DNA of 64,000 nucleotides from Delftia acidovorans (GTDB lineage Bacteria > Pseudomonadota > Gammaproteobacteria > Burkholderiales > Burkholderiaceae_C), in the NCBI GenBank assembly GCA_031286585.1, contig JAITUC010000044.1:1-64000 (forward strand). The letters are read 5' to 3'. Within the stretch, counting starts at the first letter, position 1, and every line of letters starts with the position of its first letter. The notes below the pieces were generated by a model, which was given only the letters and a program-made list of their open reading frames with translations, was not told where the DNA came from and made no database searches. Shown piece after piece: positions 26,572 through 34,376 of this stretch. A program made the position numbers and the translations under genes.

Positions 26572-27058
26572 GGCGAAGGCTCCTGACGGTGAATGGCCGG
26601 ATTCGGCCTCGAATCGGTGTGTAAACAAGCGGCGGCGTTGAAAAAATGACCGCACCGCAGTCATCGCCCGCCCTGCTTTTGCGCTCCAGTCGACCGGATG
26701 CTAGGTAGCCGCCATGGCCCTGTATGTCCCCCAAACAAGTGACACAAATTCATACAGCACTGGGGATAAGGACAGCAGCGGGACTGCTGTCTGACACCCA
26801 ATGGCGCCTGCCCCCTGCGCGACCCATGGCAATGAATACGTTCAATCCATTGCTCCAAATGACAAGGCAAGAAATTTCGTAGGTCAGGCATACACCACCT
26901 GCTATGCAATCAATAGCGCATTGCACACATTCATCGCCAGCCAGAAGAAATCCTCAGTGTCAATTTCTCTTGATTTCACCGCACCCATTGGCACAGGAAT
27001 TCGCCTCACCCATAAATGTTGCAAAATGTTCGGCAATTTGCACGATGGAGGCGCAGGA
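26572..27058. other. divergent intergenic region between the toxin operon and the Mrr-like gene
   Basis: 487 bases with no supported gene. It must hold the promoter for the minus-strand toxin operon and the plus-strand nuclease gene. A perfect 8-bp inverted repeat, GACAGCAG/CTGCTGTC with a 5-base loop, lies at 26771-26791 and could be an operator. It is AT-richer near 26880-27040. Confidence 0.5.
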
Positions 27059-27994
27059 GTGGCAAGAAAACGAAAGACCAGCGCGGCAGAAGACCTCATG
27101 GATCTGGTCGCCCTGCTGCCCTGGTGGGCAGGCATTGCATTGGCACTCGCCAGCTACATGGTGCTGCACTCCATCGCCATCCGTCCCCTGCCTGCAGCAC
27201 AAAGCCCGCAGCAAATCGGCCAATTGGCCACCACGGCCATATGGCAGGGCTTGGCTACCGGTGGCCAGTACATCCTTCCCCTCATCTGCCTGGCCGGCGC
27301 GGCCATTTCCGCCGTGCGCAAGCGCCGCCGCAGCCGGTTGTTCGAAACCACCTCAGCCAGCTCCAGCGCGGATGCGCTGCAGAACATGTCATGGCGGGAA
27401 TTCGAAACGCTGGTGGGTGAGGGATTCCGGCGGCGCGGCTACGGTGTCAAGGAAACCGGTGGCGGCGGGCCCGATGGTGGCGTGGACCTGGTCCTCTCGA
27501 AGAATGGCGAAAAGACACTGGTGCAATGCAAGCAGTGGAAAGCCTTCAAGGTGGGTGTTTCCACGGTGCGCGAGCTTTATGGCGTCATGGCAGCTGATGG
27601 GGCCGCTGCCGGCTTTGTGGTGACCTCTGGTCGGTTCACTCAGGAAGCTGTGGCGTTTGCTGCAGGGAGGAATATCCACCTCATGGACGGCGCCTCGCTA
27701 ATGAAATTGCTCAAGGAGGCAAAGGCCCAGACAGGAGCGGCTTCAGCCATCAAAACTCGGACTTCTGCACCTTTGGCGAACCCTGTGCCTGTGGCCGAGC
27801 CCGTGAAGACGGAGCCTGCTTTTGACACAGTGCGACCGGCTCCCGCCCCAATACCCGGCTGTCCTCAATGCGGGAAAGCAATGGTTCAGCGGGTTGCCAA
27901 GCGAGGGCCTGCGGCTGGGAAGGCATTTTGGGGGTGCTCGGCGTTTGGTGCGGGGTGTCGGGGGACTCGGGCGATGGTTGGGAATGGGAATTGA
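27059..27994 (+). CDS. membrane-anchored Mrr-family restriction endonuclease-like protein with zinc ribbon
   Basis: A 311-residue protein from GTG 27059, chosen because GGAGG (27047-27051) is spaced 7 bases before it and because it gives the family-like N-terminus ARKRKTSAAEDLMDLV. Two membrane helices (~17-40, ~70-88) anchor an Mrr_cat domain: MSWREFETLVGEGFRRRGY, GGGGPDGGVDLVL and LVQCKQWK (PD-(D/E)xK; catalytic Asp and QxK). The C-terminus has a topoisomerase-type zinc ribbon (CPQCGKAM...FWGCSAFGAGC). Lone Mrr-like nucleases of this layout are widespread; role uncertain, possibly DNA defence. Confidence 0.85.
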   Translation: MARKRKTSAAEDLMDLVALLPWWAGIALALASYMVLHSIAIRPLPAAQSPQQIGQLATTAIWQGLATGGQYILPLICLAGAAISAVRKRRRSRLFETTSASSSADALQNMSWREFETLVGEGFRRRGYGVKETGGGGPDGGVDLVLSKNGEKTLVQCKQWKAFKVGVSTVRELYGVMAADGAAAGFVVTSGRFTQEAVAFAAGRNIHLMDGASLMKLLKEAKAQTGAASAIKTRTSAPLANPVPVAEPVKTEPAFDTVRPAPAPIPGCPQCGKAMVQRVAKRGPAAGKAFWGCSAFGAGCRGTRAMVGNGN

Positions 27995-28154
27995 TTTTGT
28001 AGATGGTCTGCTTTCGACCAACAGGAGAACTTCATTGGGCCGCCGTTAAGCAGTCATTGTGAAGGTATAGAAAGAACGCCGACTAAATTTGTATGGTGTC
28101 AGGGGCCAGTGCAATGTATTATCCCTCATCGTTTACTACTAAAATCACCTCTGC

Positions 28155-28561
28155 ATGTTTGATCTTGATAAATTGAAAAAAAAGGAACAAATTCATGGTT
28201 TTCGCAAACAGAAGATGGGACAGAGTTATTTCTTTGTGGTACCGATAAGGCGCCCAGTATCGCGACTCTTGAAGACGCGAAGATAATAATTTCTGAATAT
28301 TTCTTAATAAAGAAGAAATCGATTGCGCTACTGGAGTCTTTTATGAAAGACAGTGGGGAATGGTTTCTCAACTCGATAGTTGTTGATTCATTTCAATCCG
28401 AGAAAGACGCTGACTTTCGCGTGGAACTTGGTTTTGAGGCAGACAGAAATAAAAACGAATATAGTTACACAGGGTTTACTGTCTACTTTATGCTTAATAA
28501 GAAGGGGCGGCATCTTGGATTGACATCGCACCCTTTCAAATTCTCAGTTGAATTCTCGTAA
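28155..28561 (+). pseudogene. small gene broken at an A8 run
   Basis: ATG 28155 opens MFDLDKLKKK and runs into A8 at 28176-28183. With nine As the frame would join GTNSWFSQTEDGTELFLCGT and continue to the stop at 28561 (~136 residues), including SIATLEDAKIIISEYFLIKK and DFRVELGFEADRN. With eight As it stops early. No family recognised; low GC and context suggest an immunity-like or cassette gene. Either a decayed gene, a slippery contingency site, or an assembly error. Confidence 0.5.
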
Positions 28562-28633
28562 TAATCCCAACTGTTCATTGAGTCAGCGTAGATGACTGGA
28601 CTGCCAATTCAAATGGTTAACGACTGATTTCCA

Positions 28634-28683
28634 TTAGCCTGATTGGCTGCTACTGGCCGATCCGCGACTGTCCCAGACCGTCC
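28634..28683. repeat. dispersed repeat copy 1
   Basis: ATTAGC..., CTGGCCGA, CGACTGTCCC and GACCG..CC occur in the same order here and at 29631-29679, with similar spacing. A weaker relative is at about 30431-30455 (TAGCAGCTCTTGGCCGA). All sit after low-GC genes. Function unknown. Confidence 0.55.
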
Positions 28684-28727
28684 CTGAGCCGCCGTTCAGC
28701 TAGAAGCTCTAAAGCTGTCATTCAGCC

Positions 28728-28919
28728 ATGATGTCCAGAAATCCTTCGATTCCCAGCTGCCCCATGTCTCATGGATGCCGCAAGTCGTACCATTTCACAA
28801 ACATACGACCCATTGCAAATAGGCCTGCTCAGTGCGTAGGCTATAGTGATCGTACGAATTCGCTCACGGACCTGATCCAGCAACCGTTTGGCGCGACACA
28901 GGAGGGCGGCGGGTTTCAT
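28728..28919 (-). pseudogene. integron integrase (IntI) N-terminal remnant
   Basis: Read on the minus strand from ATG 28919: RLLDQVRERIRTI, then after one missing base YSLRTEQAYLQWV, after a second missing base RMFVKWYDLRHP, a TGA in place of an Arg codon, and DMGQLGIEGFLDIMA. This is the N-terminal SAM-like domain of integron integrases (compare the LLDQVRERIR..HYS.RTEQAY..W..RF...HGLRHP consensus). The catalytic Arg-His-Arg-Tyr domain is absent; homology ends near 28728. It points away from the low-GC genes to the right, the usual integron layout. Confidence 0.75.
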
Positions 28920-29110
28920 GGCTGAATTTAGCACTGCATATTTACACAGCATGCATAACGCAAAGCTAGGCTTCAAACCCCTTGCCGATTTTTTTTACCA
29001 ATTTAGACCGAACACGCAGATATGGCTTGTGGGTTGGCGCGGTCTACACGGACAGGAGTACATGAGGAGCAGCGGGAGTGCCGTTCCCCAGTTGGCTGAC
29101 CGCCGTGCCG

Positions 29111-29159
29111 CCTAACCCTTCCATCGAGAGGACGTCGCCTCTCATGTCAACGTTTGTCA
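29111..29159 (+). other. attC-like recombination site
   Basis: Begins GCCTAAC (fits RYYYAAC), continues CCTTCCATCGAGAGGAC, has an inner stem GAGAGG/CCTCTC and ends CATGTCAACGTTTG. This resembles the CCTAACCCTTC.ATCGAGAGG...TCAACGTT attC type seen in chromosomal cassette arrays. It is shorter than most attC sites and its right core GTTTGTC deviates from GTTRRRY. It lies between the integrase remnant and a low-GC membrane-protein gene whose start is 15 bases later. Confidence 0.5.
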
Positions 29160-29173
29160 TTATAGGAAATTAC

Positions 29174-29605
29174 ATGAAAAGAGTGAGTATCAAAGGGGTT
29201 GCCATTGGAATATTCTGCGATCTATTTCTCAGTCTTATTTTGGGAATCGGGCTGACGATTGCTTTCGTTGATAGTTCACTGATAAATCAGCCTCCAGAAA
29301 GGCTTGAGGCGGCATTACTCAAACTTGGCAATTCAACTCTATATCTAATCACCTGTCTTGTTTTGGGAATTCTGGTCACTGTATTCAGTGGATATATTGC
29401 AGCACGCATTGCAAAACAAGCTCAATATATAAACTCCGGGCTAGTGGGGCTGGCAGGCTTAATTATTGGTATATTTATGGCCGACGGACTACCGCTCTGG
29501 TATAGCATCATATCATTCCTATCAATAATTCCCGCCGCCCTTCTTGGCGGTTACTTTGCAAGAGTTAGCCATTCACCGCAACTGACCGCCTTTGGTCGCG
29601 GCTGA
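29174..29605 (+). CDS. small membrane protein, probable integron cassette gene
   Basis: A 143-residue protein starting MKRVSIKGVAIGIF, with four hydrophobic segments (~9-31, ~55-77, ~90-106, ~112-130). No family recognised. Low GC, placed immediately after an attC-like site, on the opposite strand from the integrase remnant; this is what a first cassette would look like. Its function is unknown. Confidence 0.6.
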   Translation: MKRVSIKGVAIGIFCDLFLSLILGIGLTIAFVDSSLINQPPERLEAALLKLGNSTLYLITCLVLGILVTVFSGYIAARIAKQAQYINSGLVGLAGLIIGIFMADGLPLWYSIISFLSIIPAALLGGYFARVSHSPQLTAFGRG

Positions 29606-29630
29606 GCTCAGCCGTTGAGCATCCGATTTT

Positions 29631-29679
29631 ATTAGCGCCAATGACAGTTCCTGGCCGACTGCGACTGTCCCCGACCGAC
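29631..29679. repeat. dispersed repeat copy 2
   Basis: Second copy of the element at 28634-28683, sharing ATTAGC, CTGGCCGA, GCGACTGTCCC and GACCG.CC. It directly follows the small membrane-protein gene. Confidence 0.55.
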
Positions 29680-29748
29680 CCACAGCAGCAAATTAGATAA
29701 AAGCAGACGCTGCTTTGCGGCTTAACTCAAGATTATTTTTCCACATCT

Positions 29749-30407
29749 ATGGACCTCTCGGAACTTTGGAAGTCTACGCCGGCAGTAAGCGCGGCAGTCG
29801 TTGCAGTTGCTGGCGCGCTATACAAAGCGATGAAGACACTGCTCGAGTTCAATGACGAATATCTCAGTAAGCGGAAATTCAAGCGGCACTCATTTCTGCG
29901 TGGCGAAGCTGAGCAGCACCGAGAATTAACGGCATTTATCGAAGCCGCTAGGCATGAGGCTGTCTTTCGTTCAACATTCGGCAGACCTGCCTCACCACGA
30001 ATGGCGGCAGCTGTCATGGCCGCCTACCAATCTGGGCACTTCTCACTGGAAGAGCTGCGAGCCAGCTTCCTCTACTCGAAGATTGAGGATGATGGTTCGC
30101 TTGTAGTGACCCCTGGGAAGTCCGGGGGGCTGATACTGGGTTTTACGATTTTTTTATCGTTGCGATGGCTGGTTATTCTGCTGTTGTGGTGGTCTCCCTC
30201 CTAAGTCTCAAGAGCGTTCTCTCTTCAATAGCAGCATTGATTGTGCTTGTATTGACCTTTGGCTTGTTTTGGTTTTTTGGGCGGGATGCGAGATCGGTTC
30301 TCTTGGCCAAGAAAGTCGAGCGAAAACTGGTAAAACTCTCGACTGAGAAACCGAACCTGCCTCCATTGAGGGAGCAGCCTACAACTGCAGTCCATATTAA
30401 ACGTTGA
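29749..30407 (+). pseudogene. membrane protein gene broken at a T7 run
   Basis: The first frame (MDLSELWKSTPAVSAAVVAV..., 151 residues) ends shortly after GGLILGFTIF. The adjacent frame continues FIVAMAGYSAVVVVSLLSLK and LIVLVLTFGLFWFFGRDARS to 30407. One extra T in the T7 run at about 30149-30155 would give a single ~219-residue protein with an N-terminal helix, a soluble middle (EFNDEYLSKRKFKRHSFLRG) and two C-terminal membrane helices. No family recognised. Confidence 0.6.
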
Positions 30408-30558
30408 GTGACTTCTTATTATTTCTTCCACTAGCAGCTCTTGGCCGAGAGCAGTCCTCAAGAGACTGACTGTCCACCTGCTCCAAACCCCGCTAGCAGC
30501 CCCATACCACGCAGAAAGGCCACGCATATCATGCGTGGCCTCCCAGCGCAGCACCCAG

Positions 30559-30780
30559 TCAATCCATCCCCCTCACCACCCCGCGCTCACTCACTCCCCC
30601 GATCACCCCCTCAAGCGCCTCTTCCTGCGCCTGAATAAACGCAAGCAATTGCCCAGGAGTCACTGGCTCCAAGGCATGCCCCGGGTAGGCGCCAATGATC
30701 AAACTGGAAATCAGCCCCAACTGATCCTGCACGCGCCGCAGGCTGTTGTACTCCGGCTCGGAAAGTTGAAAGTACAGCAT
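30559..30780 (-). CDS. small conserved-looking protein (73 aa)
   Basis: A 73-residue protein starting MLYFQLSEPEYNSLRRVQDQ. A textbook AGGAG lies 5 bases before the start. The sequence has a balanced soluble composition with two predicted helices and EPVTPGQLLAFIQAQEEALE. The ribosome site overlaps the stop of the preceding small frame (TGAGGAG), suggesting coupled translation. No family recognised. Confidence 0.55.
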   Translation of the reverse strand: MLYFQLSEPEYNSLRRVQDQLGLISSLIIGAYPGHALEPVTPGQLLAFIQAQEEALEGVIGGVSERGVVRGMD

Positions 30781-30789
30781 GGCAACTCC

Positions 30790-30906
30790 TCAATGAGCAC
30801 GCTTGTCGGCTGATGCAAAGGAATGCCCATGCGCTCGAAGCACGGGGCCACGCAAAGGATTGGGAGAGGGTTCGGGCATTGATACGCCCGCAAGGAAAGC
30901 AGCCAT
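30790..30906 (-). CDS. putative 38-aa leader or small peptide
   Basis: ATG at 30906 on the minus strand follows AGGAGG by about four bases and encodes MAAFLAGVSMPEPSPNPLRG and a basic tail ending in SFASADKRAH. Its stop overlaps the Shine-Dalgarno of the 73-residue gene. It may be a real small protein or a leader that couples translation; strong ribosome site is the main support. Confidence 0.4.
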   Translation of the reverse strand: MAAFLAGVSMPEPSPNPLRGPVLRAHGHSFASADKRAH

Positions 30907-31065
30907 AAGGCCTCCTGTGAGTACGTCCAACTGCTTTCGGGAGTGTGGCGGGACCGCCTGTGAAGGTGTGTTCAGCACCTGGACGTGATGATACAGCGCC
31001 CTGGCGCAGCGCCCGCATCCTGACTGTTGTCCGCCCGCCGCCGCTCAGCCAGCGAGGCTCCGCGC

Positions 31066-31460
<395 letters not shown>

Positions 31461-31464
<4 letters not shown>

Positions 31465-31790
31465 GGATGTGCGAGGTTGTGAACGGGCTGGATGATGGCG
31501 GCTGGCCGTTGCGGTTGGGGCTGCGCCGCCGTGCCCCCGCAGCACTCGATGATAGGGACCGCCAGCCCGTTGCGTGCGGTTTCCTTGCACCGGATCTTCA
31601 CGACGGTATCGCCACGGTGCCGCGCCTGCGGCAGCAAAGGCCCGCAGCACGGCTGTGCTGGCTGGCCTACGTCCACCGGGCAAATGGCGGCCCTGACTGA
31701 CAAGGCTTTATCACCGCCCTCTTCCCCATTCCAAGACCCATATCGCCTGTACGCAAGGCATGCATCTAGGAATAATCTGAAAATAATCAA
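31461..31790 (-). CDS. uncharacterised Cys-containing small protein upstream of the YkvA gene
   Basis: A 109-codon frame ending in a four-base ATGA overlap with the YkvA-family gene, the main reason to consider it real. It contains PCCGPLLPQA, RHRGDTVVKIRCKETA and PIIECCGG. The start is uncertain: TTG 31790 or an internal GTG. No family recognised; the overlap could be chance. To its right, 31791-32036 shows no further gene and probably holds the promoter for the effector gene. Confidence 0.3.
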
Positions 31791-32036
31791 TCCCCTGCCT
31801 TTCTGCTTGACTTCCAGATACCCAAGAAATCAAATAGCAGGACTACCCCAAAGGAATACCCGGGCCACTGATTGACATTGGCCTTGGGGATGATTGCGAA
31901 TGCGCAATTCCCACTCTGATACCTGATCGGGCCTGATTCATCACAGGCCTGATGGGAGGCCTGCGTTCGTGATTTTTCTGGCATTTGGAAAACCGCCATT
32001 TCCTCATTCATTCCATTAACCATTCGCATGCAGGCC

Positions 32037-32981
32037 ATGGCAACATCCACCGATCTCACCCGCCCGTATATCAGCTATGAAAAGGCCTTTAACAGGCAGA
32101 TCACCCGCGCCATGGACAGCCAGCAGGTGGACGTGGTGGTGCTCACGCCGCAAGAGTTCGTAGGCGTCCTGCAAGACAAGTCACGCAATGACCCGCGCCT
32201 GGAGGCCAGCCTGCGCGCCATCCTGACCCAAAGCGCCTTGGGCAAGTATTGGACGCAGACGGCCAGCCCCAATGCCGGCAAACCCTGGACCATTCCCGCC
32301 TCCATGCTGGCCAATGACACGTACCTGTTCACCAGAACGCTGATTGCATTGCGCCTTGCCGGTGCGCGCACCTATGTCAAGGCGACGCCCAAAGGCACCT
32401 ATATCATCATCACGGGCCGAGCCGGGTTTCGCGGCAATCTGCTGCAGGGCACGCGCTTTCTCACCACCAATCCCCGCATGGTCCAGATGGGTCTGGGCAT
32501 GCGCGGCCTTCAGGGCGTTGCCAGAGGGGGCTTCATCCTGAGCTTGGTCGTGGGTATCGGCGTGGAGACATTGGATTTCATCTTCAACGACGAGAAGACC
32601 ATGCATGACCTGGTGGGAGGGATTGGAGTGGAGGCGGTCAAGGCTGGGTTGGCGACGATGGTTGGCCTGACGGCCGGTGCCGTATTCACCAGCATAACAA
32701 CGATAGCCGTATTCCCTTTAGCAGCAATGGCGGCAGCGATACTAATTACTGGAATAGGCGTCAATTATCTTGATAAGAAAATGGAAATCAAACAACAAGT
32801 GATTTCTGCATTTAGAAAGCTTTCGAATGATGTACCGCAAGGCATCTACTTCGTCAATACTCAATCGTCAGAGTGGGAGGAAATTCCTCATGGAGATTAT
32901 TCGCACAATGAAGAAAAAATTGGAAAAACATCCGCGCCCAGCAATTCCGATCTACTGTGCAGGATCAACCGACAAAAGTAA
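32037..32981 (+). CDS. putative membrane-targeting toxin/effector
   Basis: A 314-residue protein from ATG 32037 (32028 possible). The N-terminal ~160 residues are soluble (YISYEKAFNRQITRAMDSQQ...). Residues ~163-183 and ~193-245 are strongly hydrophobic, rich in Gly and Ala (GLTAGAVFTSITTIAVFPLA), followed by a polar tail. Base composition falls sharply within the gene (~32690), so the C-terminal third is foreign-like. With two paralogous membrane proteins downstream it resembles ion-leak effectors paired with membrane immunity proteins. Function inferred. Confidence 0.55.
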   Translation: MATSTDLTRPYISYEKAFNRQITRAMDSQQVDVVVLTPQEFVGVLQDKSRNDPRLEASLRAILTQSALGKYWTQTASPNAGKPWTIPASMLANDTYLFTRTLIALRLAGARTYVKATPKGTYIIITGRAGFRGNLLQGTRFLTTNPRMVQMGLGMRGLQGVARGGFILSLVVGIGVETLDFIFNDEKTMHDLVGGIGVEAVKAGLATMVGLTAGAVFTSITTIAVFPLAAMAAAILITGIGVNYLDKKMEIKQQVISAFRKLSNDVPQGIYFVNTQSSEWEEIPHGDYSHNEEKIGKTSAPSNSDLLCRINRQK

Positions 32982-32997
32982 CAACCAAGAATATACA

Positions 32998-33504
32998 ATG
33001 CAAGACCGCATCAAGCAGAACAGAAAAAATACTATCTGGATCATTCCTTTTTCCATTGCGCTACTCATTTTCAATGTGTACCTTATACACGAATGTATCA
33101 TACCGGATATTAGAGATATCTTTGCTCTCTCGCCAGTCGTCAGAGTAACACCACTATTTACTCTAGTAATGACCTTCTGGGCAATTCCATTGACAATGGT
33201 AGTGGCAGTTATTGCCAACGCAATTCCTTTGAAAAAGCAAGTACTTAAAATTTTTGAATATATTTCCATATTTTCCGTTGGCGTCAATGTGATTTCTATA
33301 GCTATCGCATTTCTTATCATAGCGCCTTTGCATTACTACACCATGCCCAAACTAGGCTATACCCGCTGCAACATTCTGAAAGACCACCCCACCATTTATT
33401 TTACAGACTGGGTAAAGAATCCCGCCTGGTGTGTGCGTGGCAAAAGCCGCGAATGGGTCAATGAGCAAGCCCGCCTAGACAGTAGCACCGCGCTAAATCC
33501 ATAA
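32998..33504 (+). CDS. putative membrane immunity protein, paralogue 1
   Basis: A 168-residue protein 16 bases after the effector gene. Three hydrophobic helices (~13-32, ~50-75, ~88-112), then a conserved extracytoplasmic-looking tail: MPKLGYTRCNIL, DWVKNPAWCVRGKSREWV. The tail is almost identical in the gene at 33843. May belong to a DUF1240-like family. Two Cys residues in the tail suggest a periplasmic disulfide. Likely protects against the upstream effector. Confidence 0.6.
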   Translation: MQDRIKQNRKNTIWIIPFSIALLIFNVYLIHECIIPDIRDIFALSPVVRVTPLFTLVMTFWAIPLTMVVAVIANAIPLKKQVLKIFEYISIFSVGVNVISIAIAFLIIAPLHYYTMPKLGYTRCNILKDHPTIYFTDWVKNPAWCVRGKSREWVNEQARLDSSTALNP

Positions 33505-33842
33505 ACAGAAAAGTGCAGATCATAAGGCCTACACCCTTATTGTCCTATCCGCGTAATGTCGTTGCATGCGTTAAGAACAACTCTTCGCTGAATACCTAAG
33601 CATCATTCCTTTTCAACGCAAATGCTGAGCCAAGCGCTTTGCCATGACCGTTCGCCGTGGAGCTTTAGCAAATGGTGGTCATGTGCTTTTTCTATGCATA
33701 CAGAGGTACTGAATCTTAATGACAACGTCAAAATGACAGAAGATTTTCACTGCAACAGTGAAACGAAAAAATAAACTTCCCAAGCAGAATAGTCAGGCAA
33801 TTTTCCGTACGCTTTTCATCGAATAATTTATTAATCAGTCAG
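33505..33842. other. 338-base gap between the two immunity paralogues
   Basis: AT-rich, no supported coding frame. An 8-bp hairpin TTTCACTG/CAGTGAAA lies at 33745-33763 without a following T tract. The gap may be the relic of a lost toxin fragment or a separate promoter for the second paralogue. Confidence 0.4.
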
Positions 33843-34334
33843 ATGAAAGATAGAAGCCTCAGTCTAATCCGCAAATCTTTGATATGGAGTATCCCGTCTT
33901 TTTTACTGATGCTTATCATATCAATTTGGAGTATAAAATATTCTCTTCTTGAAACAATATATGATTTGAGAAATCTATCTCCAACAATAAGAATAACGCC
34001 ATCCGATTTGGTTGCACTATGCGCACCAATCATATCAGTTTCAGGAATTACCATCATGATACAAAAGGCAATTCCATGCAAGGCAGACATAACAAAAATT
34101 CCGGAGCGGATTTTAAAAACTTCTATGTTTTCCGGTATTTTACTTATGCTCTTTTGTCTTTTTATTATTACTCCTTTGCAGCACTATGCCATGCCAAAAC
34201 TAGGCTATACCCGTTGCAATATATTAAAAGGCCACCCAAATATTTATTATTCAGATTGGGTGAAAAACCCAGAATGGTGTGTGCGTGGAAAAAGCCGGGA
34301 ATGGGTCAAAGAGCAAGCCCGTCTTGCCCAATGA
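33843..34334 (+). CDS. putative membrane immunity protein, paralogue 2
   Basis: A 163-residue paralogue of the 32998 gene: membrane helices at ~12-30, ~58-75 and ~92-112 diverge, while the tail (MPKLGYTRCNIL, DWVKNPEWCVRGKSREWV) is nearly invariant. Tandem divergent immunity genes commonly arise when strains accumulate resistance to variants of the same toxin. Low GC. Confidence 0.6.
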   Translation: MKDRSLSLIRKSLIWSIPSFLLMLIISIWSIKYSLLETIYDLRNLSPTIRITPSDLVALCAPIISVSGITIMIQKAIPCKADITKIPERILKTSMFSGILLMLFCLFIITPLQHYAMPKLGYTRCNILKGHPNIYYSDWVKNPEWCVRGKSREWVKEQARLAQ

Positions 34335-34376
34335 CTAGATGATTTTCCCCGGGTAAGTAAAGAGGGGTCGAATGGC

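Noticed and set aside
28888..29115. 75-codon plus-strand frame between the integrase remnant and the attC-like site
   Set aside because: Overlaps the integrase start antisense, has no domain, and its end runs into the attC-like site; more likely attI-region DNA.
31787..32059. 90-codon minus-strand frame upstream of the effector gene
   Set aside because: No ribosome site assessed as convincing, overlaps the effector start, no recognisable motif.
33745..33763. Hairpin TTTCACTG/CAGTGAAA considered as a terminator
   Set aside because: No T tract follows on the plus strand and it lies 240 bases after the preceding gene.
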